From: Algisphaera sp039180025
GTDB taxonomy: Bacteria; Planctomycetota; Phycisphaerae; Phycisphaerales; Phycisphaeraceae
Reading direction: 5' to 3'
DNA length: 64,000 nt
NCBI GenBank assembly: GCA_039180025.1
Contig: JBCDDZ010000015.1
Coordinates: 1-64,000 of the forward strand
Part shown: piece by piece, positions 43,066 through 52,175 of the stretch
How positions within the stretch are numbered: position 1 is the first letter of the stretch
Layout of the letters: every line of letters starts with the position of its first letter
Position numbers and translations under genes: made by a program
The notes under the pieces: generated by a model
Databases searched by the model: none
What the model was told of the DNA's origin: nothing
What the model saw: only the letters and a program-made list of their open reading frames with translations

Positions 43066-43521
43066 ATGTCCCAACGCCAGAAACAAATCGAATCGCTGCT
43101 CCACCGCGCCGTCGCGTCGGTGCTGCAGCGCGGCTTGGCGGACCCGCGGATCAAGGGGCTGGTCAGTGTCACGCGCGTCGACGTGAGCCCGGACCTCAAG
43201 AACGCCACGGTGTTCGTGTCCGTCACCCCCGATCAGTACGAATCGCGGACCCTCCACGGCCTGAAGGACGCGACCATGCACATCCAGCGGCAGGTCAAGA
43301 CCGCGGTGTCGCTGCGGCTCGTCCCCCACCTGCGGTTCGAAATCGACCACGACCTCAAACGACAGGCCGAACTGTTCGCCGCGATCGATGAAGGCATGAA
43401 ACGTACCTTGGGCTCCAGCGATGCCGCGGCGTCCGATCCCGCTTCGGCCGAGCCCCCGACCGCCGCCCCCTCCACTCCGGCGGACGCTGCCCCGCCCCCT
43501 CACCCCCCTACCGAGAAATAA
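43066..43521 (+). CDS. rbfA: Ribosome-binding factor A
   Basis: RbfA is a KH-fold factor for late 30S maturation. The 151-residue protein begins MSQRQKQIESLLHRAVASVL and has LADPRIKGLVSVTRVDVSPD, LKNATVFVSV and VPHLRFEIDHDLKRQAELFA, all typical. A Pro/Ala-rich tail of about 35 residues follows the folded domain. The start at 43066 replaces an ATG at 43015 that would add 17 non-conserved residues. It follows DUF503 and precedes the HhH-GPD-like gene by three bases. Confidence 0.94.
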   Translation: MSQRQKQIESLLHRAVASVLQRGLADPRIKGLVSVTRVDVSPDLKNATVFVSVTPDQYESRTLHGLKDATMHIQRQVKTAVSLRLVPHLRFEIDHDLKRQAELFAAIDEGMKRTLGSSDAAASDPASAEPPTAAPSTPADAAPPPHPPTEK

Positions 43522-43524
43522 CCG

Positions 43525-44247
43525 TTGGCCAAACAGGACCCCGTCACCGCCAAGAAGTTCGCCGCGCTGCTGAAAAAAGCCCTCGCCGCCCACGCCGGGG
43601 CCGAGGAGCCTCCGCCGCGTGACCCGATCGCCCAGTTGATCGTGGGGTTCTTGCAATGGAACGCCACCCAGGCCTCGGCCGAGGATGCTTTCACCGCGAT
43701 CATGGATCGGGTCATCGATATCAACGACCTGCGCATCAGCCATACGCATGAGTTGGTCGATTTTATCGGCGAGGACTACCCCGACGCCGCGGTGCGGGTG
43801 ATCCGGATGCGCGAATCGCTCAACGCGGTCTACAAAATCGAGCACGACATCCACATGCACTCGATCGCCGGCAAGGGGAAGAAAGAGCAGCGGACGTATC
43901 TCGACGTCCTCGAAGGCATGACCCCCTACGTCGCGGCGCAGGTCACGCTGATGTCGTTCGGCGGGCACGCGATGCCCATCGACGAGAAGCTGTGTGCGCT
44001 GCTGATCGGGGCCGGCTGTTTGGATGAAGGCACCTCGCCTCCCGAAGCCGAGGCCTACCTGACCCGCCAGGTCAAAGCCGGCGACGCCCTGGAAGCCCAC
44101 CTCGCCCTTCAGGCTTGGGCCGACACGCAAGCCGACCCCCGCGACCAGGCTGCGGCCCCCTCAGCCGCCGCCACCGCGACCAAAACCAAGAAAACCACCA
44201 AGAAAAAAACGGCAAAGAAGAAAGTCGTTCGCACCAAAAAGAAATAA
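43525..44247 (+). CDS. HhH-GPD-fold protein lacking the glycosylase lysine, with Lys-rich tail
   Basis: The 240-residue product resembles endonuclease III over its helical core: DAFTAIMDRVIDINDLRISH, then the hairpin-like YLDVLEGMTPYVAAQVTLMS and GGHAMPIDEK. Where endonuclease III has the catalytic lysine in GVGRKTA, this protein has EGMTPYVA, so the lysine is replaced by tyrosine; the aspartate (PID) is kept. The iron-sulfur cysteines are missing. The last 35 residues are mostly Lys, Thr and Ala, like a histone-type DNA-binding tail. It starts at TTG, three bases after rbfA. It is probably a DNA-binding protein or monofunctional glycosylase rather than a lyase. Confidence 0.75.
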   Translation: MAKQDPVTAKKFAALLKKALAAHAGAEEPPPRDPIAQLIVGFLQWNATQASAEDAFTAIMDRVIDINDLRISHTHELVDFIGEDYPDAAVRVIRMRESLNAVYKIEHDIHMHSIAGKGKKEQRTYLDVLEGMTPYVAAQVTLMSFGGHAMPIDEKLCALLIGAGCLDEGTSPPEAEAYLTRQVKAGDALEAHLALQAWADTQADPRDQAAAPSAAATATKTKKTTKKKTAKKKVVRTKKK

Positions 44248-44361
44248 CTCAGGCCGAAATTCTCTACCCCGATCCCGCGGCCCCGATGCGTCTCTCGTTC
44301 TTTCGCGTCGCCGCTGACCCAGGGTGAAGCCCCGGGCTCTCACCGCCACCGCCCCTCCGCC

Positions 44362-45255
44362 ATGACCACCGCCGCCCCCGATCCCGCCGCCCTACGTTTA
44401 GGCATCCCCAAAGGCTCGCTCCAGGACGCGACCGTCGATCTCTTCCACCGGGCCGGCTACCGGATCAACGTGTCCAGCCGGTCCTACTACCCCGAGATCG
44501 ACGACCCCGCGATGACCGCGATGATGTTCCGGTCACAGGAGATGTCCCGCTACGTCGAAGACGGCGTGATCGACTTCGGTATCTGCGGCCACGACTGGGT
44601 CGTCGAGAACAATTCCGATGTCCACGAGGTCTGCGAACTCGAATACTCCCGGGCGACTTCCAACCCCGCCCGCTGGGTGCTTTGTGTACCCGAAGAGTCG
44701 CCCATCAAGGCCCCCGAAGACCTCGCCGGCGGCATCGTGGCCACCGAACTCAAGAAATCGGTCCAGCGGTACTTCGACGACCGCAACATCGCGGTCAAAA
44801 AGGTCGAATTCTCTTGGGGGGCCACCGAAGTCAAGGCACGGCTGATCGATGCGATCGTCGATATTACCGAGACCGGCAGCTCGATCCGCGCCAACAAGCT
44901 GCGCGTGATCGATACGATTCTTACTTCGACCACCCGGCTGATCGCGAACCGCGACGCCTGGACGGATACGCAGAAGCGAGAGAAAATCGAGGACCTCGCC
45001 CTGCTTCTCAAAGGCGCGATCGCCGCCAAGGGCCAGGTCGGGCTCAAGCTCAACGTGCCGCGGGCGCAGCTCGACCAGGTGCTGGCCCAGATCCCTGCCG
45101 CGCAGTCGCCGACGGTCAACGATCTCGCGGACCAGGACTGGGTCGCGGTCGAAGTGATCGTGGACCGCCGGATCGAACGCGAGCTGGTGCCCAAACTTTC
45201 CCGCGCGGGCGGGCGGGCCATTTTCAGCTATCCGCTGAACAAAATTATCCCGTGA
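44362..45255 (+). CDS. hisG: ATP phosphoribosyltransferase, long form
   Basis: HisG catalyses the first step of histidine synthesis, joining ATP and PRPP. The 297-residue protein is the long, self-sufficient form: LRLGIPKGSLQDATVDLFHR at the start, DFGICGHDWVVEN, the PRPP-binding region around LIDAIVDITETGSSIRANKL, and a C-terminal regulatory HisG_C domain (from about residue 220) that binds histidine. No other his gene is close. The start ATG follows a GC-rich leader without an obvious ribosome binding site. Confidence 0.94.
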   Translation: MTTAAPDPAALRLGIPKGSLQDATVDLFHRAGYRINVSSRSYYPEIDDPAMTAMMFRSQEMSRYVEDGVIDFGICGHDWVVENNSDVHEVCELEYSRATSNPARWVLCVPEESPIKAPEDLAGGIVATELKKSVQRYFDDRNIAVKKVEFSWGATEVKARLIDAIVDITETGSSIRANKLRVIDTILTSTTRLIANRDAWTDTQKREKIEDLALLLKGAIAAKGQVGLKLNVPRAQLDQVLAQIPAAQSPTVNDLADQDWVAVEVIVDRRIERELVPKLSRAGGRAIFSYPLNKIIP

Positions 45256-45412
45256 ATGGGTCAGGCCGGGCCGCAATCCCTCGGCCGCACCCCACCGAAC
45301 CCGCAGACGCAGAGCGGACGCGGTCAAAACCTGGGAACCACCCATAGCCCGGCGGCCCCCTCGCGTATTTACCCGCCTGCCGCATCCCCCGGGCAAGCCG
45401 AAACTTGGGGCG

Positions 45413-45418
45413 TAGAAT
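45413..45418 (+). promoter_or_regulatory. Candidate -10 hexamer, leaderless TPR gene
   Basis: TAGAAT ends six bases before the ATG at 45425, with no ribosome binding site. Confidence 0.45.
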
Positions 45419-45424
45419 ATCGGC

Positions 45425-48400
45425 ATGGGCATCCAATCTCGTTTTGTTCTTTGGCTCACCGGTGCCGCGTTCACCGCCGCCATGTTTTCTTGTGAGTCGC
45501 CCGGCCCCCGCGGCGAGGGGGTCGGCGGTGCTGCCCCGCGTGACGCTACATCTCAGCCCGTCCGGCTGACCGAGGTTCCGCCCCCGCCGGGAGTGGCCGC
45601 CGCGGCCGTCACGCCGCTGACCGGCGAGGCTTTGGTTCAGGCCCAGTGGACGCTCGATCAGGTGGTCGCGGCCCAGCCGGTGCCCGAAGCGCTGCGGCCA
45701 CCCCGCATCGACACCGCAAATGATCAAGCCTCGGCGGCGATCCCGTTAGCGGCGGAAAAATTCTACGCCGCCGGCCGACAGGCCTTGCGCCAGGGCGATA
45801 ACTTCCGCGCGGTACAGCAGTACGAAAAAGCCCTCCGCCTGGCTCCCGACCGCTCGGCGATCCTCCGCGGCCTCGCCCACGCCTGGACACGCTCGGGCAA
45901 TCGGGTCTCGGCGACCAACTATTACCGCCGCGCTTATATCATCGATCCCACCGACCTGGAGAGCTTATTCATGCTCGGACGCACCGCCGTCGATGAGCGG
46001 GATTGGAGCCGGGCGATCGCTTTACTGAACCAGGCCAAGCGCCTCACCGAGGGATCCGCCGTCACGGATCCCGTCGCCGAGCAGCTTATCGGTTTTTATC
46101 TGGCCAACGCCTTGGCCGAAGCGGGCTACGCCGCAGCCGCGATAGAAGGCACGCGGGATTTCCTGGAAGGCAACGCGGCCGCCCGCCGTGCGGCGTCACC
46201 CTACGGACGTGAGCTCGCCGCTGTCTCCTCGCAGCACGGACAGACCCTCATGCGGCTCGGCGATCTGTACCACCGCCTCGACGATCCGTCCCGCGCCCGG
46301 GAGTCGTACGCCGCGGCGGCGGAATTCGGCGTCCTCAACGGCGAAGCTCTGCACCGCCGACGGCTCTACACGCTGCTGCGGCTCGGGCAGACGCGGTCGG
46401 CGGGCGATCTGCTCATCAGCGGGATCGAGGAAAGCGGTGCCTCGCCCGGGGCGCTGGCCCTGATTCCTTACGCGGTGAATCACGGCATCGATGCGCAGGA
46501 GCTGATCCGCAAATTGCAAGCGATGGACCACGCCCAAGGTTCAACCCCGCTGCGTCTGGCGTTGGCGGATGTTTTGCCTCGGGACGAAGCCGCGGACTTG
46601 TTGGCCGCGCATCTCGAAACTCGGCCCGGCGACGACGCGGTATTCGGTCGGCTGCTGACGCTCCTGCTGGCCGACCCGCAAGACCGCGCGGCGGTTCGTC
46701 GAGCGATCACTCTGACGGCCAACGGCATGGCGGGCTCGCCCGAGCTGGCCGAGTTGTACGCCGATCGCCTACTCGCCGAGACCCCGGAGCCTGGGGTGCT
46801 GCTGGCGGCGTTCCCCCCCGAAGCCTCTGCGGATGAAAACCCGGCCTGGTCGGCGATGCTGGCGACGCTCCGCGGCAAACTGTTGCAGGCCGACGGCCAA
46901 AAGGATTCCGCGGTCGAGGCCTTCCGGCGCGCGGCTGAGCTTTCGCCCGAGCAAGACCTGGCCCGGATCGAGTTGGCGGCGGTCTATCTGGAACGCGGCG
47001 ACCTGGGGCAGGCAGAAGATGTTCTCGGCGATCGCTTGGCTGATTCGATCCATCCGCGTGTGGTGCTGTTGCGGGCCAGGGCACTGAAAGAAGCGGGCCG
47101 CGAAGGCGAGGCACTGGTACTGCTCGAAGGAGCGCTGCGGCGTTCGCCGCCGGGTGGACCGTTGATGCTGGAAAAAGCGCGGCTATTGGTTGACCTGGGC
47201 CGGGTGGCGGAAGCGGAAACGACCCTACTCGATGCGCTCAACGCCCGCCCCACCGATGAAGCGATCTACGAGGCTTTGCTGGACATCTACAACCGCGGCA
47301 ATATGCAGGAAAACTACCGTCGGCTGCTCCGGCGGATGTTCGATACGATCCCGCAAGCGCAGGTCACTCTCCGAGAACGCGCCATCGTCTTGGTAAGTTT
47401 CAATCGTTTTGCGGAAGCCCGCGAAGTGTTGGCAAGAGTGGATCCCGAGACGACCGACCCGGTGAAGTACGATCGGCTGCGCTTGGCTATTCACGCCGGG
47501 CTGAACGAAGCGGAGGCGGTCCACGAAGTACTCGAGCCGTATCTCGATCCTGCACAAGACGCGTCCGACGACGCCGTGCTCCTGATTGGTGAAAGGTTTT
47601 ATCGGCGGACGGTGGATCTCGAGCGCTGGGCCCGGGTCGTAGTGGTCCGGTGGGCCGCCAAGCCCGCCAGCTTTCAGCGCGGGCTGACGCTGGGCCGGGC
47701 CTATTTTGTGTTGAAAGAGTTCGGCTCGGCCGCCGCCTCGATCCGATCGGCCCTGTCCCAAGAGCACCGCGAAAGCATGGCGGTTGATTTCCAGGTTTCG
47801 CAATTGCTGACCCAGGCTTACTTCCAGGCGACGCCCGACGCGCTCGGCGAGGCCGAAGCCCAGGTCGTCGCGGTGGCGGAAGAACACCCCCGCCTGGGCC
47901 CCTACTTGTATCAGCAGATGGCCACGCTCTACGAGGAGCGGGGGGACCGGTCCGCGGCGTGGCGGGTGTTGGAACGTGCCGTGGCCCAGTACCCACGCAA
48001 CGCGTCGCTGAACAATTCGCTGGGGTACAGCCTGGCCAACGCGGGGGTGCGGCTGGCGGAAGCCGAGCAACTGATCCGCCGGGCGGTGGAGGAGGAGCCG
48101 GAGGCGGCGGCGTATCTCGATTCGCTCGGCTGGGTATTTTATAAGCGGGGTCAATTCGAAGAGGCCCTCGAGTGGTTGGGCAAGAGCCGTAACGCCGAGG
48201 GCGGCATGCACCCGGTGATTATCGACCACCAGGGCGATGCGTTCTACCGGCTGGGCCGACCCGAGCAAGCGATGAAAGCCTGGCGTGAAGCGCAGCAGAT
48301 GATCTCGTCGCCGAACTACCGCTCGAGTGGCGACCCTGAGGAAGAGGGCCTGCCCGCGAGGCTGGAAGACAAGATCGAAGCGCTGGCCCGAGGGGACAAT

Positions 48401-48496
48401 CCCGCGGTGGCGGAATTGGGCCAGGGTGTTACCCTCGACGCAGACCCACGGCGGGACGCCGGGGGCGGCGAGGCTCTCGAAATCGAGACGGAATAG
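45425..48496 (+). CDS. Large TPR-repeat lipoprotein
   Basis: The 1023-residue protein has a lipoprotein signal peptide with lipobox MFSC (lipid-modified Cys23). About twenty tetratricopeptide-type helical pairs follow, for example in KFYAAGRQALRQGDNFRAVQ, QYEKALRLAPDRSAILRGLA, and near the end LGYSLANAGVRLAEAEQLIR and YLDSLGWVFYKRGQFEEALE. Such proteins form scaffolds at the outer or cytoplasmic membrane face. Neighbouring hisG and gyrB give no functional hint. Codon use is uniform, with no sign of fusion or frameshift. Confidence 0.88.
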   Translation: MGIQSRFVLWLTGAAFTAAMFSCESPGPRGEGVGGAAPRDATSQPVRLTEVPPPPGVAAAAVTPLTGEALVQAQWTLDQVVAAQPVPEALRPPRIDTANDQASAAIPLAAEKFYAAGRQALRQGDNFRAVQQYEKALRLAPDRSAILRGLAHAWTRSGNRVSATNYYRRAYIIDPTDLESLFMLGRTAVDERDWSRAIALLNQAKRLTEGSAVTDPVAEQLIGFYLANALAEAGYAAAAIEGTRDFLEGNAAARRAASPYGRELAAVSSQHGQTLMRLGDLYHRLDDPSRARESYAAAAEFGVLNGEALHRRRLYTLLRLGQTRSAGDLLISGIEESGASPGALALIPYAVNHGIDAQELIRKLQAMDHAQGSTPLRLALADVLPRDEAADLLAAHLETRPGDDAVFGRLLTLLLADPQDRAAVRRAITLTANGMAGSPELAELYADRLLAETPEPGVLLAAFPPEASADENPAWSAMLATLRGKLLQADGQKDSAVEAFRRAAELSPEQDLARIELAAVYLERGDLGQAEDVLGDRLADSIHPRVVLLRARALKEAGREGEALVLLEGALRRSPPGGPLMLEKARLLVDLGRVAEAETTLLDALNARPTDEAIYEALLDIYNRGNMQENYRRLLRRMFDTIPQAQVTLRERAIVLVSFNRFAEAREVLARVDPETTDPVKYDRLRLAIHAGLNEAEAVHEVLEPYLDPAQDASDDAVLLIGERFYRRTVDLERWARVVVVRWAAKPASFQRGLTLGRAYFVLKEFGSAAASIRSALSQEHRESMAVDFQVSQLLTQAYFQATPDALGEAEAQVVAVAEEHPRLGPYLYQQMATLYEERGDRSAAWRVLERAVAQYPRNASLNNSLGYSLANAGVRLAEAEQLIRRAVEEEPEAAAYLDSLGWVFYKRGQFEEALEWLGKSRNAEGGMHPVIIDHQGDAFYRLGRPEQAMKAWREAQQMISSPNYRSSGDPEEEGLPARLEDKIEALARGDNPAVAELGQGVTLDADPRRDAGGGEALEIETE

Positions 48497-48554
48497 ATTA
48501 CATAAAGTTATCCTATTCATAAAGTTAAAATCCATATCGCGGCCACCCGCCGCG

Positions 48555-48583
48555 TTGTGGGTTGGTGATAATTGTGGTAAAAT
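48555..48583 (+). promoter_or_regulatory. Promoter of gyrB
   Basis: TTGTGG (48555-48560), a 17-base spacer and an extended -10 TGG-TAAAAT (48578-48583) lie in an AT-rich stretch. Transcription would start near 48590, giving a leader of about 80 bases. Confidence 0.5.
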
Positions 48584-48669
48584 TCGGCGCTCGGAAAATC
48601 AGGCTCGCCGCCGCCCGGCTGACGCCCTTTTACCCCCGTCACCTCCCCCTTCCTCAGGCCCGCTCCCTT

Positions 48670-51297
48670 ATGCAAGAAGGCCCCCCCGCCCCGGAATCTC
48701 CGCCCGACCCGCCTCCTTCTCCGGCCCCGCAAAACGGTTCCGCGGACCAATATTCGGAAGACAGCATCTCGGTGCTCGAAGGCTTGGCGGCCGTCCGCAA
48801 GCGTCCCGCGATGTACGTCGGCGGCACCGACGCGCGGGGGCTGCACCATCTGGTCTGGGAAGTCGTCGATAACTCGATCGACGAAGCGCTGGCGGGCCAC
48901 TGCGACGAGATCCACGTCACCTTGAAACCGGACAACTCCGTCACCGTGGTCGACAACGGCCGGGGCATCCCGGTCGGTCCCTACAAGCACGAAAACCCGA
49001 CCCTAAACGGCCGCCCCACCGTCGAAATCGTCATGACCATCCTCCACGCCGGAGGGAAGTTCGATTCGAACTCCTACAAAGTCTCCGGCGGGCTCCACGG
49101 TGTCGGCGTGTCCTGCGTCAACGCGCTGGCCGAGTGGCTGGAAATCGAAGTCGCCCGGGACGGCACTCTTCACCACATGTCTTTTGTCCGCGGCGACGTC
49201 AACGAAGAACTCAAACCCATCGGCCAACGGACCTCCACCGGGACCAAAATCGCCTGGCGGCCCGACCGCGAAATCTTCGGCAACCTGACCCACGACTACC
49301 CCACCATCGCGAACCGGCTCCGCGAACGCGCGTACCTCAACCCCGGGATCAAGCTCGTGATCGAGGACGAGCGTCCCCCCGAAATGGGCGGCAGCGCCAC
49401 CGGGGACGGGCCCAAGCGTGAGGTGTTCAAGTTCGACGACGGCATCATCGAGATGGTCCGCCACATCAACCAAACCAAAAACCCGCTCCACGAACCCATC
49501 GCGGTCAGCAGCGAAACCCAGGATTCTCAGGGAGGCACGCTGATCTGCGACGTCGCGCTCCAGTACGTCGACGCCTACAACGAAAACCTGATCTGCTTCG
49601 CAAACAACATCAACACCCCGGACGGCGGCACCCATTTGTCGGGCTTCAAAACCGCGCTGACCCGGACGCTCAACACCTACGCCAAGGGTAACGGCGTGCT
49701 CAAGGGTTCGGGGCCAACTCCTTCCGGCGACGACTGGCGTGAAGGCCTGGTGGCGGTGATCTCCGTCAAGATCCCCGATCCGCAATTCGAAGGCCAGACC
49801 AAAGGCAAACTGCTGAACCCCGAGGTGGAGGCGCTGGTGAGCTCCGCGATGGGCCAGGCCCTGACCAACTGGACCGAAGAAAACCCCGGGGACGCCAAGA
49901 AGATCTGTATGAAGGCCGTCATGGCCGCCGAGGCGCGGGAGGCGGCACGCAAGGCGCGCGACCTGACCCGGCGCAAGGGGGCGCTAGACTCCGGCGGCCT
50001 CCCGGGCAAGCTCTACGACTGCACCTCGAAAAACGTCGAAGAGTCCGAAATCTACCTCGTCGAAGGCGATTCCGCCGGGGGCAGCGCGAAGGGCGGCCGA
50101 GACCACAACACCCAGGCGATCCTCCCGCTCAAGGGGAAGATCCTCAACGTAGAGAAGGCCCGGCTGGACAAAATCCTCGGGTTCGAGGAGATCCGTACGA
50201 TCATCCAGGCCCTGAACTGCGGCATCGGTGCGGACGATTTCGACCTCGAAAAGCTGCGCTACGGCAAGGTCATCATCATGACCGACGCCGACGTCGACGG
50301 GAGCCATATCCGCACCCTATTGCTGACATTTTTCTTCCGGCAGATGCCCGACCTTATTAAGCAGGGCCGAATCTTTATCGCCCAGCCCCCTCTCTATCAG
50401 GTCAGCCGAGGTAAAAAATCGGAATACGTGCTCAACGAACGGCGGATGCAGACCGTGCTGGGGGAGTTGGGCGTGGGCGGGGCACAACTGATTGTTTATG
50501 CCGACCACGACAGCGCCGATCGGGCCGAGGCCCAACGGATCGAGGGCAACGATCTGATCGCGACGCTCGACGCGCTGACTCAGCTCCGCGACCTGGTCCA
50601 GATCGTTCAGCGGCGTGGGCTGACGCTCGCCGAGCTGCTGGCCATGCGCGAATCGGACCCCGCGGGGCAGGGGCGGCTGCCGACCCACCAGATCCAAGTC
50701 CCGGCCGACGAAACCAGCAACGGGCTCACCGGCACCCACTACTTCTGGTCGGAGGCAGAAGAAGAAAACTTCCGCCACGAGCAGCACCTGATGGTGGAAG
50801 ACGACGAGCTGCCGGGCGAAGCGGCCGATACCGGGCATCGGCTGGTGGTCCGGCGAGAACTCCACGAGGTACGCGACCTGGAGGCGTGTTTCGCCAAGCT
50901 CGAAACGCTGGGTTTGGAGATTCAGGACTACTTCCTCAAGCCGCGTCAGACGGTAACCGGGGCGATGGCCCCCACGAAGTTCGAACTGGTGAGCCACGCG
51001 GGCACGGACAAAGCCAAAACCGTCCCGGTGGTGAGCCTAGCGGAAGTGGCCGACGCGATCCTGGAATCAGGCCGGGGCGGGTTGGAGATCAAGCGGTTCA
51101 AAGGGCTGGGCGAGATGGACGCGGACCAGCTCTGGGATACGACGATGAACCCCGAGAACCGCACGCTGATGCGGGTCACCTGGGACGCAGCAAGCGAGGC
51201 CGAGTCGCTGTTTAGCGTCCTGATGGGCGAGCACGTCGAGCCGAGGCGAAAGTACATTGAAGACCACGCACTCGAAGTCAAAAACCTCGACGTGTGA
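48670..51297 (+). CDS. gyrB: DNA gyrase subunit B
   Basis: GyrB is the ATPase and TOPRIM subunit of gyrase. The 875-residue protein has the GHKL ATP-binding motifs VVDNSIDEALAGHCDEI, VVDNGRGIPV and SGGLHGVGVSCVNALA, the TOPRIM motif EGDSAGGSAKGGRD (about residue 464), and TDADVDGSHIRTLLL. An insert of roughly 170 residues between the TOPRIM halves (from SEYVLNERRMQTVLGELG to about LVSHAGTD) is comparable to that of E. coli GyrB. The C-terminus has RFKGLGEMDADQLWDTTMNP. The ATG at 48670 precedes a Pro-rich N-terminal extension. gyrA is not adjacent. Confidence 0.96.
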   Translation: MQEGPPAPESPPDPPPSPAPQNGSADQYSEDSISVLEGLAAVRKRPAMYVGGTDARGLHHLVWEVVDNSIDEALAGHCDEIHVTLKPDNSVTVVDNGRGIPVGPYKHENPTLNGRPTVEIVMTILHAGGKFDSNSYKVSGGLHGVGVSCVNALAEWLEIEVARDGTLHHMSFVRGDVNEELKPIGQRTSTGTKIAWRPDREIFGNLTHDYPTIANRLRERAYLNPGIKLVIEDERPPEMGGSATGDGPKREVFKFDDGIIEMVRHINQTKNPLHEPIAVSSETQDSQGGTLICDVALQYVDAYNENLICFANNINTPDGGTHLSGFKTALTRTLNTYAKGNGVLKGSGPTPSGDDWREGLVAVISVKIPDPQFEGQTKGKLLNPEVEALVSSAMGQALTNWTEENPGDAKKICMKAVMAAEAREAARKARDLTRRKGALDSGGLPGKLYDCTSKNVEESEIYLVEGDSAGGSAKGGRDHNTQAILPLKGKILNVEKARLDKILGFEEIRTIIQALNCGIGADDFDLEKLRYGKVIIMTDADVDGSHIRTLLLTFFFRQMPDLIKQGRIFIAQPPLYQVSRGKKSEYVLNERRMQTVLGELGVGGAQLIVYADHDSADRAEAQRIEGNDLIATLDALTQLRDLVQIVQRRGLTLAELLAMRESDPAGQGRLPTHQIQVPADETSNGLTGTHYFWSEAEEENFRHEQHLMVEDDELPGEAADTGHRLVVRRELHEVRDLEACFAKLETLGLEIQDYFLKPRQTVTGAMAPTKFELVSHAGTDKAKTVPVVSLAEVADAILESGRGGLEIKRFKGLGEMDADQLWDTTMNPENRTLMRVTWDAASEAESLFSVLMGEHVEPRRKYIEDHALEVKNLDV

Positions 51298-51347
51298 TCG
51301 GCCGGCGCTGCCATCCGGGTGGTGCGGCAATCCTGCGGTGACCGCCC

Positions 51348-51353
51348 TACCAT
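51348..51353 (+). promoter_or_regulatory. Candidate -10 hexamer, leaderless membrane protein gene
   Basis: TACCAT ends seven bases before the ATG at 51361. Confidence 0.35.
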
Positions 51354-51360
51354 GTGCCAA

Positions 51361-52050
51361 ATGAAAGACCACGGCTCGGCGTTGCCGATCAAACCTACGC
51401 AAGGATCTCAATCCGCCGCCTCGAGCGAGACGGGCGGCAGCCGCCGTCTCCCATCGCGTGGGTGGTACGGCCTCGCGTTCGTGTTGATGCTCATCGGGGT
51501 GGCGGCGTTTACCGCATCGGTAAATGTCGCGAAAGTTCAGGTCGCCGAATCGATCGCCCAGATGCAGCGGCTGGTCGTGCCGGGTAGCGCCGAGTTGGCT
51601 TTCGATACGCCGGGGCGGTATCTGGTCTACTACGAAAAGGTCGGGACGTACCGCGGCGAGGATTTCGACACCACCCGGATTTTCCGAGAAACGCCGGCCC
51701 TCGACATGAACGTGCAAGAACTCGCCACCGGTCGCTTTCTCACGGTGGAGCAAGCGAAAGCGGCCGAGGGCGAATCGCAGATGTTCAACGACGGACGTGC
51801 CAACAGCGAATTCGTCTTCGAGATCGAGACGCCGGGCCGGTACCGCGTAAGCGCGACACACGAGAACCCGGGGGTGACCGATCGGCTGCTATTGGCCGTA
51901 GGGCCGCCGGTGGTGGGCGATCTGTTCTCGGATTGGCGCGGGCCGTTCGGCGGCGCCGCGGTGCTGGCGTTCGCTTTTGTAATCAGTGCCACCACGGTGC
52001 TGGTCACCTGGATGCTCCGCCACGGACACGTCACCCCGCGGGTCGACTGA
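51361..52050 (+). CDS. Two-span membrane protein, function unknown
   Basis: The 229-residue protein has an N-terminal polar segment, a membrane helix (WYGLAFVLMLIGVAAFTASV), a beta-rich extracytoplasmic domain of about 130 residues with a FDTPGRYLVYYEK unit and a similar IETPGRYRVSATHE unit, and a C-terminal helix (about 200-222). The two T-PGRY units suggest a repeated beta-sandwich element. I do not recognise the family. The ATG at 51361 is chosen over 51352 because the -10-like hexamer overlaps the latter. Confidence 0.7.
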   Translation: MKDHGSALPIKPTQGSQSAASSETGGSRRLPSRGWYGLAFVLMLIGVAAFTASVNVAKVQVAESIAQMQRLVVPGSAELAFDTPGRYLVYYEKVGTYRGEDFDTTRIFRETPALDMNVQELATGRFLTVEQAKAAEGESQMFNDGRANSEFVFEIETPGRYRVSATHENPGVTDRLLLAVGPPVVGDLFSDWRGPFGGAAVLAFAFVISATTVLVTWMLRHGHVTPRVD

Positions 52051-52101
52051 TTCCTCCTCAATCGAGGTTGAGGTCGGGCTAGGCTGAGGTTATTAATCGG
52101 G

Positions 52102-52166
52102 GCCAGATTGCGGTCCCGTGATTCGAACGCCGGGCACGTACGGCAAGCGATCTGGCATACTTTTTG
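52102..52166 (+). terminator. Hairpin with T run between convergent genes
   Basis: GCCAGATTGC (52102-52111) pairs with GCGATCTGGC (52147-52156) with one G.T pair. The loop contains a further CCCG/CGGG pairing, and ATACTTTTT follows. It would terminate the membrane-protein gene at 51361. Confidence 0.5.
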
Positions 52167-52175
52167 CCTCTACGA

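Noticed and set aside
52110..52140. A T-arm-like sequence (minus-strand GTTCGAATC) suggesting a tRNA or attachment site
   Set aside because: The flanks do not form acceptor, D or anticodon arms; the segment is the loop of a terminator-like hairpin.
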